Shown here one piece after another: positions 13,356-24,181 of a DNA stretch of 64,000 bases. The stretch spans positions 360,271 through 424,270 of the forward strand of contig VZSE01000755.1 of assembly GCA_013398275.1 (NCBI GenBank). The letters run 5' to 3'. The position numbers and the translations under genes are program-made. Source of the stretch: Promerops cafer. Taxonomy: Eukaryota > Chordata > Aves > Passeriformes > Nectariniidae. Below the pieces are notes generated by a model that was given only the letters and a program-made list of their open reading frames with translations, was not told where the DNA came from and ran no database searches. Each line of letters opens with the position of its first letter. Position 1 is the first letter of the stretch.

Positions 13356-13914
13356 AAGGCTTTGGCAAAAAAAGGAAGGAAAGTTTGAGGGAAATCTGCT
13401 GTTGTCACTGAATTGGGCCATTCTGGCTCTGCTGAGGAAAACTGGGATGTTATGGAGTAACAAATGATTGAAAATACAAAGTCCAAGGTCATGTGCTTAG
13501 AAAGTAGTAAAAATTTTTTCTACATGTTGGAGGCTTCCGAGATATAATATCCCTGGATAAAACCTGAATGCTACTCATGATTCATGGCAGTGTGACAGAG
13601 TCAAAGGGAAGGAAAACATGACAATAAACTGAAAGGCAAGAAGAAAGTCGAACAGGAACACAAAAAGAAAAGGAAATCACATTATTTTAAGAATCATCAC
13701 TGAATCCTCAAACTACTGCGTGCCCCCCCTGCTCATCCCCAGTGAGGAGAGTGCACAGAGGGGAAAAACTGTCATGACTGCACAAACAGAAGTCTGTCCT
13801 AGAAAAGAAGCCTGGAAGGACTTGGCTTTGTAGCTGAGCAGCACGGTGTGCTAAGGAAGGATACTCACGCTGGGCATAAATACATTAGGAGGGTAAATAA
13901 CACGAAGGGAAAAG

Positions 13915-13964
13915 AAGCACTGGCTCTAAGCCAATGCTTACACGAGAGCCAGTGCTTATAGGAG
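13915..13964. repeat. Inverted repeat (13-bp perfect arms) overlapping an 18-bp tandem duplication
   Basis: The arm AAGCACTGGCTCT (13915-13927) is exactly complementary to AGAGCCAGTGCTT (13945-13957), leaving a 17-base loop. Within it, AGCCAATGCTTACACGAG (13929-13946) and AGCCAGTGCTTATAGGAG (13947-13964) form a head-to-tail duplication with 15 of 18 bases equal. The left arm can therefore also fold onto the nearer copy with a 3-base loop and one mismatch, giving two mutually exclusive hairpins. No coding or known RNA signature surrounds it. Confidence 0.9.
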
Positions 13965-14433
13965 TGGCAGTAAACTGGTCCTGAGTATATTTGGGAAGGA
14001 AAGTGAGTGTTTTCTAGCCAAAAGAGGAGCTACGATGGGAGCAGCTTTGCAGTTAGATGGGGCAGACAATATGACAGATCTGACAATTTGGTGACTCACA
14101 ACCAAGGGGCAATATTTTCAGGAGCAGCAATTTCCTTCTAGTCTTGCATTCCTTTAGTCTTATTTTCACTGTCCTCTACCTGAGAAATGATGGGTTTTGG
14201 CAAATGGTATTAACAAACAGCTCCAGCAGTTCAAGAGTCAGCTGCTACAATCTCCCTTTTCAATCAAAGCTGCTCTATCCCTCTTCCTCTTTTACTGAGT
14301 ATAAAGCCAATGTAACCTACCCTTATTATTGTACAACACAGTTTCTGCTTCCTGAATTATCTGTTATTAAAACTTTTTCTATCTGCCATGAAAAATGCAT
14401 ACAGAAAATTTCTATTTCATTGCAAAGTACTGA

Positions 14434-14452
14434 TTTTTTTTTTTTTTTTTTT
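14434..14452. repeat. T19 homopolymer
   Basis: An uninterrupted run of 19 T on plus. I see no retrotransposon body beside it, so it is listed as a simple run rather than a SINE or pseudogene tail. Confidence 0.95.
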
Positions 14453-17400
14453 CATCATATGAGACTCTGCTGCAGCTAAGGGTAACTTATGTTCAATCAG
14501 CCAAAGACAGAAGAAAACAATAATATCATTAGTATTTAAACACACTGTACTGTACATCCCTGGGCAATAAATTATTCTTTCTCACAGTATTATATCACAG
14601 AGGCTTCTATTATACTGATTCCCTCTTCTGACACTGTGTAATTTACCACCGATAAATGTTCATAAACAGTTTGACTGAAAAATCCATAAAGCCATTTCAG
14701 CTTTATTTTAAGTCCCATTTAATGTCCCTCAAAAATGATTTCATCAATGTGTTTCCATTAGCTGGTTCTCTGCCCAATAACTTAATTCCACACAATCAGT
14801 CAGGAACTTACACAGCATATGACAGGATCTACCTGAAGTATTCTGAATCACCACGAAGATTCACTCAGAGAGTGTTTTGGGTTTTTGGCTTTTTCCCCCC
14901 CTTGCAGTGCATAATGTGTGGGGTGTCAAAGACCCCTGTACGTGTTCACTTCATTCAAGAAAAAAAATCAAAGAGTTTCATGGCAAGAAAACATTTCCAG
15001 TCCAGTTTTAGGTTTTGGAAATGGAGGAGCACAAATGCCCCAAGACAGAAGCAAATCTCAGCTGGAAGGTGCACCTTAACCAGCAACAGCTCCAACCAGA
15101 GGAACACAGGCATCTGTGCTCAGCTCTTCCAGCTGCCTCCTGCTTTCCCTGTGTGCTGCAGCAGTACCTGAGCTGCCTGGCACTGTCCTGGCACCCTCCC
15201 TGGTGCCAAGGCAAGGGCAATCCCTGCGCCCTCTGGCCACAGCTGGGACCCAGCCACTGAGGCAAGACACTGACCACATCCCACCCCCTCTGCACAAAAC
15301 CTGCTCTGCCCCTGCTCGCTGCTGGAAGAGAGGGAAGAGGAGCTCAAATACAATGCAACGAGAGGTCTTTTTAGACTAATTGATGCTCCTGCTGTCAAGG
15401 GTAGGTGGCAATCAGCTGAGCAGCTCTAGGGGGTGAGCAGAATGCAGGGAGACATCAGGTTTCCACTCAGGTGCAGATGCACCTGGCTAGCCATTCCCCA
15501 CCTTCCTTTTTCTTTTCAGGCACACATTTCTTTCCCATTCTGTATTTTTTTAGTGATAATTACAGACCTGCAGCACACCTTTAGTGTTGTACATCAGTGC
15601 TTTCAAATGAAAGTGGGGTCTCAGAGGCCTGTGAGGAACCTGGTGATAAAGTTGGCCTTAGTGTATCTTCTCTTTAGTGCTCTGCCTTATGGAGGACTGT
15701 GCAAATGAGGGGGGAAGGAGAAGGATTTGCTGTGATTTTCTTCTAGCTCAAGTCAAGAGGCAATGTATAGTGTGCTGTTGGTCTCCATAAACTACTTTTT
15801 ATTCCCACTATTATTGATCAGGACACATTCAGCAATTTGTTCATGAAAACACCCATCTGAGGAGGTTCTCTCCTCTGCAGGTCTCATCAGGATAATATGT
15901 GACAGTCTCAGAAAGTGTGTGCAAACAGATGCCCAGGAAGTAAATCCAATACAATGCAGGTAAAAATTATTTGTGACTGCTTCTTCTAATTCCAAGCTTT
16001 AAAAGCCTTATTCATCCTTAATTTATGTTTTTAAATGGGTGAGCATAGTAATTGCTGTTGCTCCCCTTGAATCCCATTAAATCTGAAATCAATAAGAGCT
16101 CTATTTCAGGGTCCAATAATAGCCTGGTTAGGTTAAGCCAGTGCATTGAACAAAAGCCATGCAGCTTCATTCACGTTTCTTTCCAGGATCCTATAAAAAC
16201 AGCTCATTGCAAAGGTCTGTCTGTCTGTCTTCCTCTTTTGTCTCAGTGTTGGGGAGTTATTCTTTTAAGTGCAATCAAAAAATGCTGAATAATAAGGGCA
16301 ATAATGAGATCATGTGCAGCATCAACAAAGTGTTTATAATAAAAATGTAATATAATTTAAAAAAAACTGATTCTATTGCTTTTATTAAAGATTATTTTTA
16401 GCTCTTTGTCTTGGCACTGCGTGCACACAGGGAGTGAGCCAAGCCTTAGGCACTGGGCTGTGGCTGAGTTAGGCCAGACAGGAACTCCTTGTGACTCCAG
16501 CCCTGCCAGGTGGAGGAGACCCAATCCTCTGACTCAGAGTCCCAAGAAATCAATGGAGCCTGGGCTTTAAGCTGGAAAACCTGCAAACAATGAGATGAGC
16601 TGCAAGCTCAGAGATGAGCAAGTGGGTCATTAGTGATGTATGTGCCTGTAGTCACAGCACCTTCAGCAGCCTCCCTGCCACAGTTCATTTATCTGAGGAA
16701 TGTAAAGGGAAAACCAGAACGGAACAGACGGGCTCGCACCCAGACTGAGAACAGACATAGGAAAAAAGGTTGCTACAACTTATGCTGACCTCTAGATATT
16801 TCCTTCTGGACTAGTTTTGGGGTCCTTCAACACTTTTCCTGCAGCTGAACAATAGCAATGTCATCACTGAATTCCTCTGAAGCTCTTCTCAGCATTCTTG
16901 TGCAAAGTTGCAAAGGAACTCAGGGGAGCACCTGAAGTGGGAATACACAGTGGAAACTTATCATGGAGAATATTATGTGAGCTTCAAACAGATCAGCTGG
17001 GGAGGACACTTAGGAAATAAAATATAAATCTGCCACACTTTTAAACTTGATTTCAGTGTTTGGTAAGTGTACTGTATGTTTCTTTCATAATCCTTGTGAC
17101 ATTTAATCAATATTAATCTGATGGTAGATGATTCCCCTCTTTCCTTAAACAGGATTAAGGAAACACAATCTGAACACACATTTCAGCCTGGACTTGAAGC
17201 CTATACACTTTACATAAATGCTATCCTTTCAGCCTGGAATGTACTTTAAGTAAAAGCAAACACAAAGAAAACTCCTCAGTATCTCTCTCTCCCAACACAG
17301 ATTGTTCTTGCCAATAAAAAGACAAGTTTGCAATCTGGATAAGTGAATTTTGAAAAAGGAGAGCAATGTTAGTTGGATTTGCCATTAAAAAGAATGGAAA

Positions 17401-19219
17401 ACAGCATCACACCTATTGCCCTTAAAGCAGGGGAGCTATCAGAAGTGAATATTGAATTACCAATTCAAGAATTGATGATTTTAATTTATTGCCTTGTGGA
17501 ATGGGAGAAATACTTTATTTGAAAGAAAACATCCAACAGTTGCATCTCAACCTCTGGGAAAAAAAACAAAAAAAAACCCCAAATCCACCCGATCCAACTA
17601 AATCAGGTTTCTTTTCTATACATCTTTTTAATTCTCTGTCACTGCTGATTACAGGTTAAATCACTTTGTGACCCCTGCTTCTACATGCATACAGCAACAA
17701 CGTGATTCCTAGCTGAGAGAAAAAAAAAAAAATAGAATTTTCTTGTGGCTCTAACCACTGATAGTAAACATATGTTTTTGCCCTCCACTCCTCCTCAATT
17801 TTGCTAAACACAATTTTTTTCCCATAATCACAGCTCTGGAACGAGTTCAAGGAAATCTGATGGAATTGCACAGCCACAACTGAGAGCTAAAGACAGTGGA
17901 GGCAGCTTCCAGCCTTGCTAGTGCCAGTGCTAAACCCTGGTGTCTTCATTTGTCAGCACACTTCCCTGCTCCCCTCGTTTTATTCCCTGTCCCTTTCCTG
18001 CAGGACCAATGACTACACGACAGCTTGGCAACTGCTCTGGGACTGCATTAGTGCTGCTGCCTAATGACCTGTGGGCAGGGAGTACTGAGTTCTGCAGCTG
18101 CTTCCTAGAGAAGTTGAGAGCACAGAAGGAGCTCTGAAGCAGCCGAGGCAAGCTGGAGCTCTTTTGGAACTGGGTGAACTGGGAAAGGGCTGTGCCTGCA
18201 CTGGTGATGGTGCAGCTTGTCTCCAGAGTCACAGCACGGTGAGGTGTCCCACAGAAGTTCCCTGTCCTTTGGGTTAAAGGCACCTTCCCCTCCACTGCCT
18301 TTGGAAAGGAAAAGGATTAGAGTAGGAAAAATGCATCAGTTTCATGAGCATTGCAGCACCATGTCTCCTTTTAAAAGGCTACTTCCAGACCTGTAGCAAG
18401 GACACGTTTTTCAGGGAAGTGCCCAAAATCCACACTACAAAGATTGAAGCTTGGCATTTACCCTCAGCCATAAAGCTGCAGCAGACTCAGTGGTGAGTCC
18501 AGGAAGCTCCATTTCCTCTCTGGGTCAGGCCTGATTTCAACACTTGGCTACCAGAGCTGTTCCCTCTGCCACAAACACATCAGCAAAATGCCATTTTGAA
18601 ATCATAATGGCTGCTGTAAAGGGCAGCCATGCATGTCCTGATCCAGTGATAAATAATCACTGCTGAAGATTGGTACATGCTGTAAAAATGGGTGGTAATT
18701 CCTGGAAACTGTTAAATTTCTAGCTTACCCCACCCTCAGAAATGACTGATACCAGTCAAATACCTCTGTGGATTATTCAATGCTATATAACTACTCTTGC
18801 AGTCATTAAAGTTATTCTGCTGTAGCTATTGCAGCAAGCAAAAGCTGAAAAGGACATGCCAAGAAGCCACTAAAAGTTTAATATGGAGGAAATGTGAGCA
18901 GAGTCCTCTAACCAGGCTGGCACTGCAGCCACAGCTCTGCAGGGCTCCTCCCAGATCAAGCTAAATACATGGAAACCTGAAAATGTTTGTAGATGTGAAG
19001 CTTAAGGCAGCTGGGGCAGCTTACACAGATGTGTTCGTTCAGTAGCACCCACATTAAATCCTGTTTTCGTCCAAAGTGAAGGATATTATTGCAAAGGCTT
19101 TTTTAACCCTCCCATGAGTAACAAGCCACAGCACGTTGTGTTCTATAAGTGCAGAGCAGGTTCCTTTCTCTGTCCCCAACAACAGCCCCAACACTGCCAT
19201 TTAAAAGAGCTCTCCACAG

Positions 19220-19504
19220 TCACAGAGTCCCAGAATGACAGAATGATTTGGCCTGGAATGGACCTTAAAGGTCATTTTGTTCCAACTCCCTTGCCACAGG
19301 CAGGGACATCTTCCACTAGACCAGCTCTCTCTGAGCTCCATCCAACGTGAGTGGGGCATCCCACTTCTCTGGGCAACCCATTCCAGTGCCTCACCACCCT
19401 CACAGTATCCAATTTTTTCACGATATCTAATCTAGAGCTAATCTCTTTCAGTTTAAAGCCATTCCTCTTCCTCCTGTCACTGCATGCTCTTGCAAATAGC
19501 CAAA
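19220..19504 (-). mobile_element. CR1 LINE 3' end, minus orientation
   Basis: About 285 bp read on the plus strand as the complement of a CR1 end. It starts with the CAGAATGACAGAATGATTTGG terminal region, followed by the TGGACCTTAAAGGTCATT, CAGGGACATCTTCCACTAGA and CAGTGCCTCACCACCCTCAC pieces and a TTTCAGTTTAAAGCCATTCC stretch. Identity to the remembered consensus is moderate, which suggests an older copy than the one at 50.1 kb. It is 5' truncated and in the same orientation as SGCD. Confidence 0.9.
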
Positions 19505-20549
19505 CCCTCCTGGACTACACTGCTTTTATTGTTGGTGTTCCTCCACTAAATCCTCTAAACTCCTTAATAAACAGCTCATAAATAAAATGTTGGAAATGTG
19601 CCTCAGATTTAATTACTCCAAACTTATTAATAAATTTGCAATAACCTTTCAACAGCTGATTCCTCTTTCCAGCTGCATTCCCAGGCAGCTGGAGAGAAAC
19701 TTGAACAAAAAAATGTTCCAAACTAACAGTCCTAAAAGTCTAACCTCTGGTAAGCATTGACATGCTCCACATGGTTCATTGCCCAAAGGGTGTTGGCTAC
19801 AGTGGAAAAGAAGCTACAAGGTAGAAATGGACCTACTGGCTAATTATTTGAGGGCAGGGAAAGGTTGGTGAGATCAAAGGTACTTCTAAATCAGCCATGG
19901 TGCTGGGCTGGGTCACACTGCTCCTGCAGTCTTTATTCTGGGAGATGAAAGGCATCCTACCCCACTCTAAATACAGCTATTTTAGTTAGGGTTTGCCACA
20001 GGAGAAGGCTTCAGCCAAATTTTTATCATTAGGCTCCCTTAGAAGAAAAGCTTCTGCCATGCTAATCCAAATGTCTGAGAGACACATTTTCTGGGGAGTG
20101 GGAGCAATCCCTGTATTGTTCTGTTATAGAGAAGGGACCCTGTGGGGTTGTGATTAATCCTATCCTTGTTGGAAAGCAAAACAGTAATTTGAACAGTGGT
20201 TAAAAAGCTTGGTAGATTTGTAAGGGGACAACATCCAGCCCATGCAATCCCACCTCCCACACAAACCTCCCTCCACACTCAAACCCAGGCACTGCCAGAC
20301 TCCTCTAAGCTGCAGAAGTGTGGCTTTTGTGGTATTATCTCACTGCAATGCATGTGGATTCCCATCAACATTTAGTCTTCAAAAAAAAATTGGTTAAATC
20401 CATCATAAATATTAAACACCAGAGTATACTGGCAAGTTTCCCTGAAAACAAACTTCAAAAAATAATCTCAAATAAAAAAGATGTCAGGGCCCTTGGGAGA
20501 ACTGACACTGGCATGTCATCAGATGTTGTCTTATAAGGCTAAATTAAGC

Positions 20550-20880
20550 ATCTGACCAGAGTTTAATTTCTGTAAAAACTCATGCTAATTTAAATTGCTT
20601 TAGATTTAATTAAAAATGCCTTTCTATAGAGATAATAATGTAACTCTGTTAATTAGTATCAAGTGGCATCTAGAGGGCATATTTAAAAACTAATCTGGAG
20701 AATAAATAGAGCTAATTAACAGTCAGAATAATGCTTTATGATTGTCTTTTATTTATAAATGCTATAACGTTCAATAAGCTATTAAATGAAATTGTAATTA
20801 ATATATATCAAAGTTATTTTTTAATACTCTTTTAACTAAAAAGGTTTTCTTACGCCCCGTTTTTCAGACGGTTTGGACAC
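20550..20880. promoter_or_regulatory. AT-rich, TAAT-dense block; candidate conserved non-coding element
   Basis: About 330 bp of strongly AT-rich sequence hold many TAAT/ATTA homeodomain-type cores, several in TTAATTA-like pairs, with little CpG. It ends abruptly at a short CG-containing piece (TTACGCCCCG, CAGACGG, ACACG) and the GGGA run. This pattern is common in vertebrate developmental enhancers, but AT-rich neutral DNA can look the same. No conservation data were available. Confidence 0.3.
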
Positions 20881-20891
20881 GTTTCATTTCT

Positions 20892-20911
20892 GGAGGGAGG
20901 GAGGGAGGGAG
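20892..20911. repeat. GGGA short tandem run
   Basis: Five tetranucleotide units of GGGA/GGAG, located just at the right edge of the AT-rich block at 20.55-20.88 kb. It is purine-rich on plus. Confidence 0.9.
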
Positions 20912-21196
20912 TATGAGGCAGCAAATACAAATTCAATTAGGAGCAGCTCATTTATCTCCCCTACAAGGGTCTGTGTTTAGGAGCCCAGGGGGCGTCCAGC
21001 CAGGCTGGGCTGGTGTGTCCATGGGGTTTGCCCAAAGCTCTGCTGGCCACGGCAAGGGCTGGCAGGGAAGGGCTGGACATCACCCCCCACACACCCCCAG
21101 GGCACCCTGGGCAGAGAAGGGGAAGATTTTGCCTTCAGAAATCCAAGCCTTGCAAAAGCAGAGCTGCGGTCCTGAGGAAGGAGAGCAGCTCTGAGG

Positions 21197-21243
21197 CCCA
21201 TCCCATCCCATCCCATCCCATCCCATCCCATCCCATCCCATCC
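21197..21243. repeat. CCCAT pentanucleotide array (about 9 units)
   Basis: Perfect tandem units of CCCAT fill 47 bp and sit in a locally GC-rich stretch. The minus-strand reading gives a Gly-Met-Gly-Trp-Asp pattern, an artefact. Confidence 0.97.
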
Positions 21244-24061
21244 GCACACGAGCACCGGCAGAAGAGCTTGGAAGAACAGGGGTAGAGGGGAGTTGTTGTA
21301 AGGCTCAGTTTTTACAGGGCTTCTTGCAGGCAAACACAAGCTCCCTCAGAGTTATCTGGACCCAGGCAGTGCTGAGCTCCAACGTGAGCAAGGCAGAGGG
21401 GATTTTTTTGTGTCTGCAAAAAGGTTGTGTCAGAGTTACCAGAGCTCTCCATGGCCAGCGGGCTCGGATGCTGCCCTTCCCCTCAGACAGAAGCTCCTGT
21501 CATCCTCCAGTCTCTCCTATGATGACAGGTTTGACTGGATTCACTATATCAAATAAAATCACCAAAGTACTCCAAATTACATCATACATGAAAAGCAGAG
21601 GTGGCCAGGTCTGTTTTTCTGTGTCCTTTTATGCTCATAAATCAGAAATAACTCCCCAAAATAAAAATCAAATAAAAAGCACTTTCATATGGTAATCTGC
21701 ACTGTCCGTGCTGCGCAGTTTTTTGAAGCACCATCAAATGCATCGTATGTCCTACTTGCATTTGTTTTTAATCTATAATTCTGTGTATTCGTCTCCTTCT
21801 TTATCCCTTGCTAATGTAGAAAAATCCTCTAGATACTCAGAGCAGGGCTAATTTCAAAACAGGAGAGCACCTCTTTTCTCAGGACAAGGATTCAGCACAG
21901 GTTTGTAGAACAAACTTTCAGAAAAAAACTCAGAAGTCCGTCCAAAGAAAGGAGTTATTGTCTCTGGCAATATTCAAAGCTGGCCACAAGAACTGCTGCT
22001 CTGACCTCTGTGGGATGACTTTCATGCCAGGTTGTTGACACACACTTGCCTCTACAACAAGTACGTGCTCAGCAGTAACAAGAACAAGTTGAAATTATTT
22101 ACATGGCCTAGATGGGTGTCAGCAGACACATTCCAGCAGCACCTGAGAGCCCAAACACCAGAAGAATGATCAAAGGAATTTGTCTGTGTGCTGCAACTCA
22201 GACTGGCCTTCAGAGCAGACAAAAACACTGCAAGAAACACGAACATATGGTGTAACACTTCTCGGCATGGCAAACAGCCACGGCAAACACTTTCGGAGAT
22301 AAAATTAGATTGGGGAAGCAAAGCTGGAGAAAAACAAAGCCAAGTATGAACTCAGAAGGCATTTCAGCTCAAGGTCATCGGAATACTTGCTATGTAACAT
22401 CACCAGTAGTATCATTCTACTTTTTCTTTTCTGATAGATCTGCAAAAGTCAAACCAACCTCGAGAAACACTCAGTTACAGGTAAAAATGGAAGTGCACTA
22501 CAGTGATCAGCAGATTTTTGATGCTGTTTATTCTGGAGACTAAAACAAGGCAGAAACTCAAAAGAGCTATCAAAATTAATTCCTGGTTTCTTGAAAGTAC
22601 AGAGCAACTTAAAAGCAATGTTTTGTAAGTATGTAATCTGAAAAGGAGTACTTGCAGCTTGTAAGGAGAAGGTTCTGTATTTTTTTTTAAACCAATGATG
22701 TAAATCTCTCTTGTTTCAAGGTCTCCAAGAAAACACTTAAAAACTGTTGCTTCCTGACTTCATCTACCCTGCATGAACTAGCTCTGAAGGGTGCAGCGTG
22801 AAGGGAGCTTTGCTGGAGAACATGGATTGGTACAAATGTCCCCAGCTCTGGAACACTGCAAGAACTTTGAATGTGCCTCTTCGAAGTTTTAAGCTAAGAA
22901 AGATACTCTTAATTTTGTGAAGTTCAACATTTATCCTGTGAAGCCCACCTAACTTTTTATAGCTGGTGACTGAACTAGTCCAGTGTGTAACAGTGACCTG
23001 CAGAGAGTTACACCCACCCTGTCCACAAACAGGAGCCATCTAGAACAGCAGGACATCAGGCAGCAAAAAATGTTAAGGGCTGGATACCAAGTCCCATTTA
23101 TATTATACATAATATACTATTAAATATCTAGAAATTATAATAAGGATAATAACAATAAGAATACTATCTATGTCTATATATAATTCCAAGCTCCTTATTG
23201 ATCTGTTCTTACAAGAGAAGTAAGGAACAGTTTGGAATGAAAAGATGCATCCAAAACAAGTCACTATAAAACAGGTATTGGTGCCACCACAGAGACCAGC
23301 AGCACTGTTGTGTGACTGTGAACAACACTGAACTGCTCACTCTGGTCCTGTGTGAAAACATTCCTGACCAAATCCCAGACTAACCAAAGAGCATGGATTG
23401 AACTGGGGAGCACAAAAATTCAATTTCCAGACAGGTTCCAAGTAAGTTTCAAAATTTACAACTGTTGCCACAACTGTTTTGTTTCTCCAATTGATGAAAA
23501 AAAAAAAAATCCAAAGAAACAAGAAAGAATCCCTACATCCCAAACCCAGGGTGTATCCCCAGTTTTCATTAGGAAATACCAAGGTAAAGCCTGGCAGGCA
23601 GCACAGCTGGGGAGGCAGATGCTCCTGGTGTTTGTTTCAGAATGAAGGAGCAGCTGGTGACAGTGTTGGCACCAAAACCCCTGAGGTCTCCCTTTGCATG
23701 GTGACTGCAGACATGGGCACATCCTTGGGGCAACCCCTCACTGTCCTCCACCCCAGATCCAAGAGATAAAACTTGTTCAGGGTCCAAAACTGGTTTTAAA
23801 GCTACTTCACTCAGCCAGACAAACCTCTTCCAGGGGAGTGTTTTTCTGGAGGGGAAAGAACAAATTGTGCAAGTTAAGAAAAGCCCTCACATAGAAACTG
23901 CTGGCCTTTATCTGCTTGGAGAAGATTCAAAGCCATAAAGACAGCACAAGGTTTTATCTCCAAAAGAAGCTTTCAGTAAGTAGGAAGGAAAGTCAGGCAA
24001 AACTATACTCGGGTTTGAAGAGGTGCATATTAAAACTGTGGCTTAATGAACAATCTCTTAC

Positions 24062-24181
24062 CTAGAACTCTCAATCTCTCTGCTCCGACCACCACTTCGT
24101 TGTCATCTGCAGAAAACAGCAATTTTCCAGAGAGGGTTTTCACCTCAAATTTTTGGCTGTGTGCTTCCACTGCTTGGGGAC
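24062..24181 (-). CDS. SGCD: SGCD exon 6: central extracellular repeat segment
   Basis: The 120-bp exon completes the split Gly codon, then encodes 39 codons (PQAVEAHSQKFEVKTLSGK, LLFSADDNEVVVGAERLRVL) and gives the first base of the next Gly. Both boundaries are phase 1. The acceptor is CTTCTTCCCCCTAG and the donor is CTAG followed by GTAAGAG. The segment belongs to the repeated beta-strand part of the sarcoglycan domain (Pfam Sarcoglycan_1 family, family knowledge). The second half is unchanged or nearly so from human (one N to D change in SADDNEVVVGAERLRVLG). The first third is the most divergent piece of the coding sequence here: QAVEAHSQKFE against KAVEAYGKKFE in human as I recall. The frame is intact, with no stop or indel. 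The neighbouring intron to exon 5 is short (2.2 kb), so the two exons form the only close pair in the window. Confidence 0.96.

Larger units (their letters stand above)
9952..24061 (-). other. SGCD: SGCD intron 6 (complete, 14,110 bp)
   Basis: The intron is bounded by donor GTAAGAG after exon 6 and acceptor TTTCAG before exon 7. It contains two CR1 fragments (13.3 and 19.2 kb), the CTCATC hexanucleotide array, the CCCAT pentanucleotide array, a 19-base T run, the hairpin with tandem duplication near 13.93 kb, and AT-rich blocks near 11.2 and 20.6-20.85 kb. I recognise no other gene or RNA. Confidence 0.9.

Noticed and set aside
21197..21243. Regularly spaced short repeats considered as CRISPR
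   Set aside because: Units are directly adjacent without spacers and the genome is vertebrate. It is a microsatellite.
20977..21339. Minus-strand open frame of 120 codons with a GMGWD repeat
   Set aside because: The repeat comes from the CCCAT array. The frame also overlaps plus-strand frames of similar length in a GC-richer patch, which points to chance.
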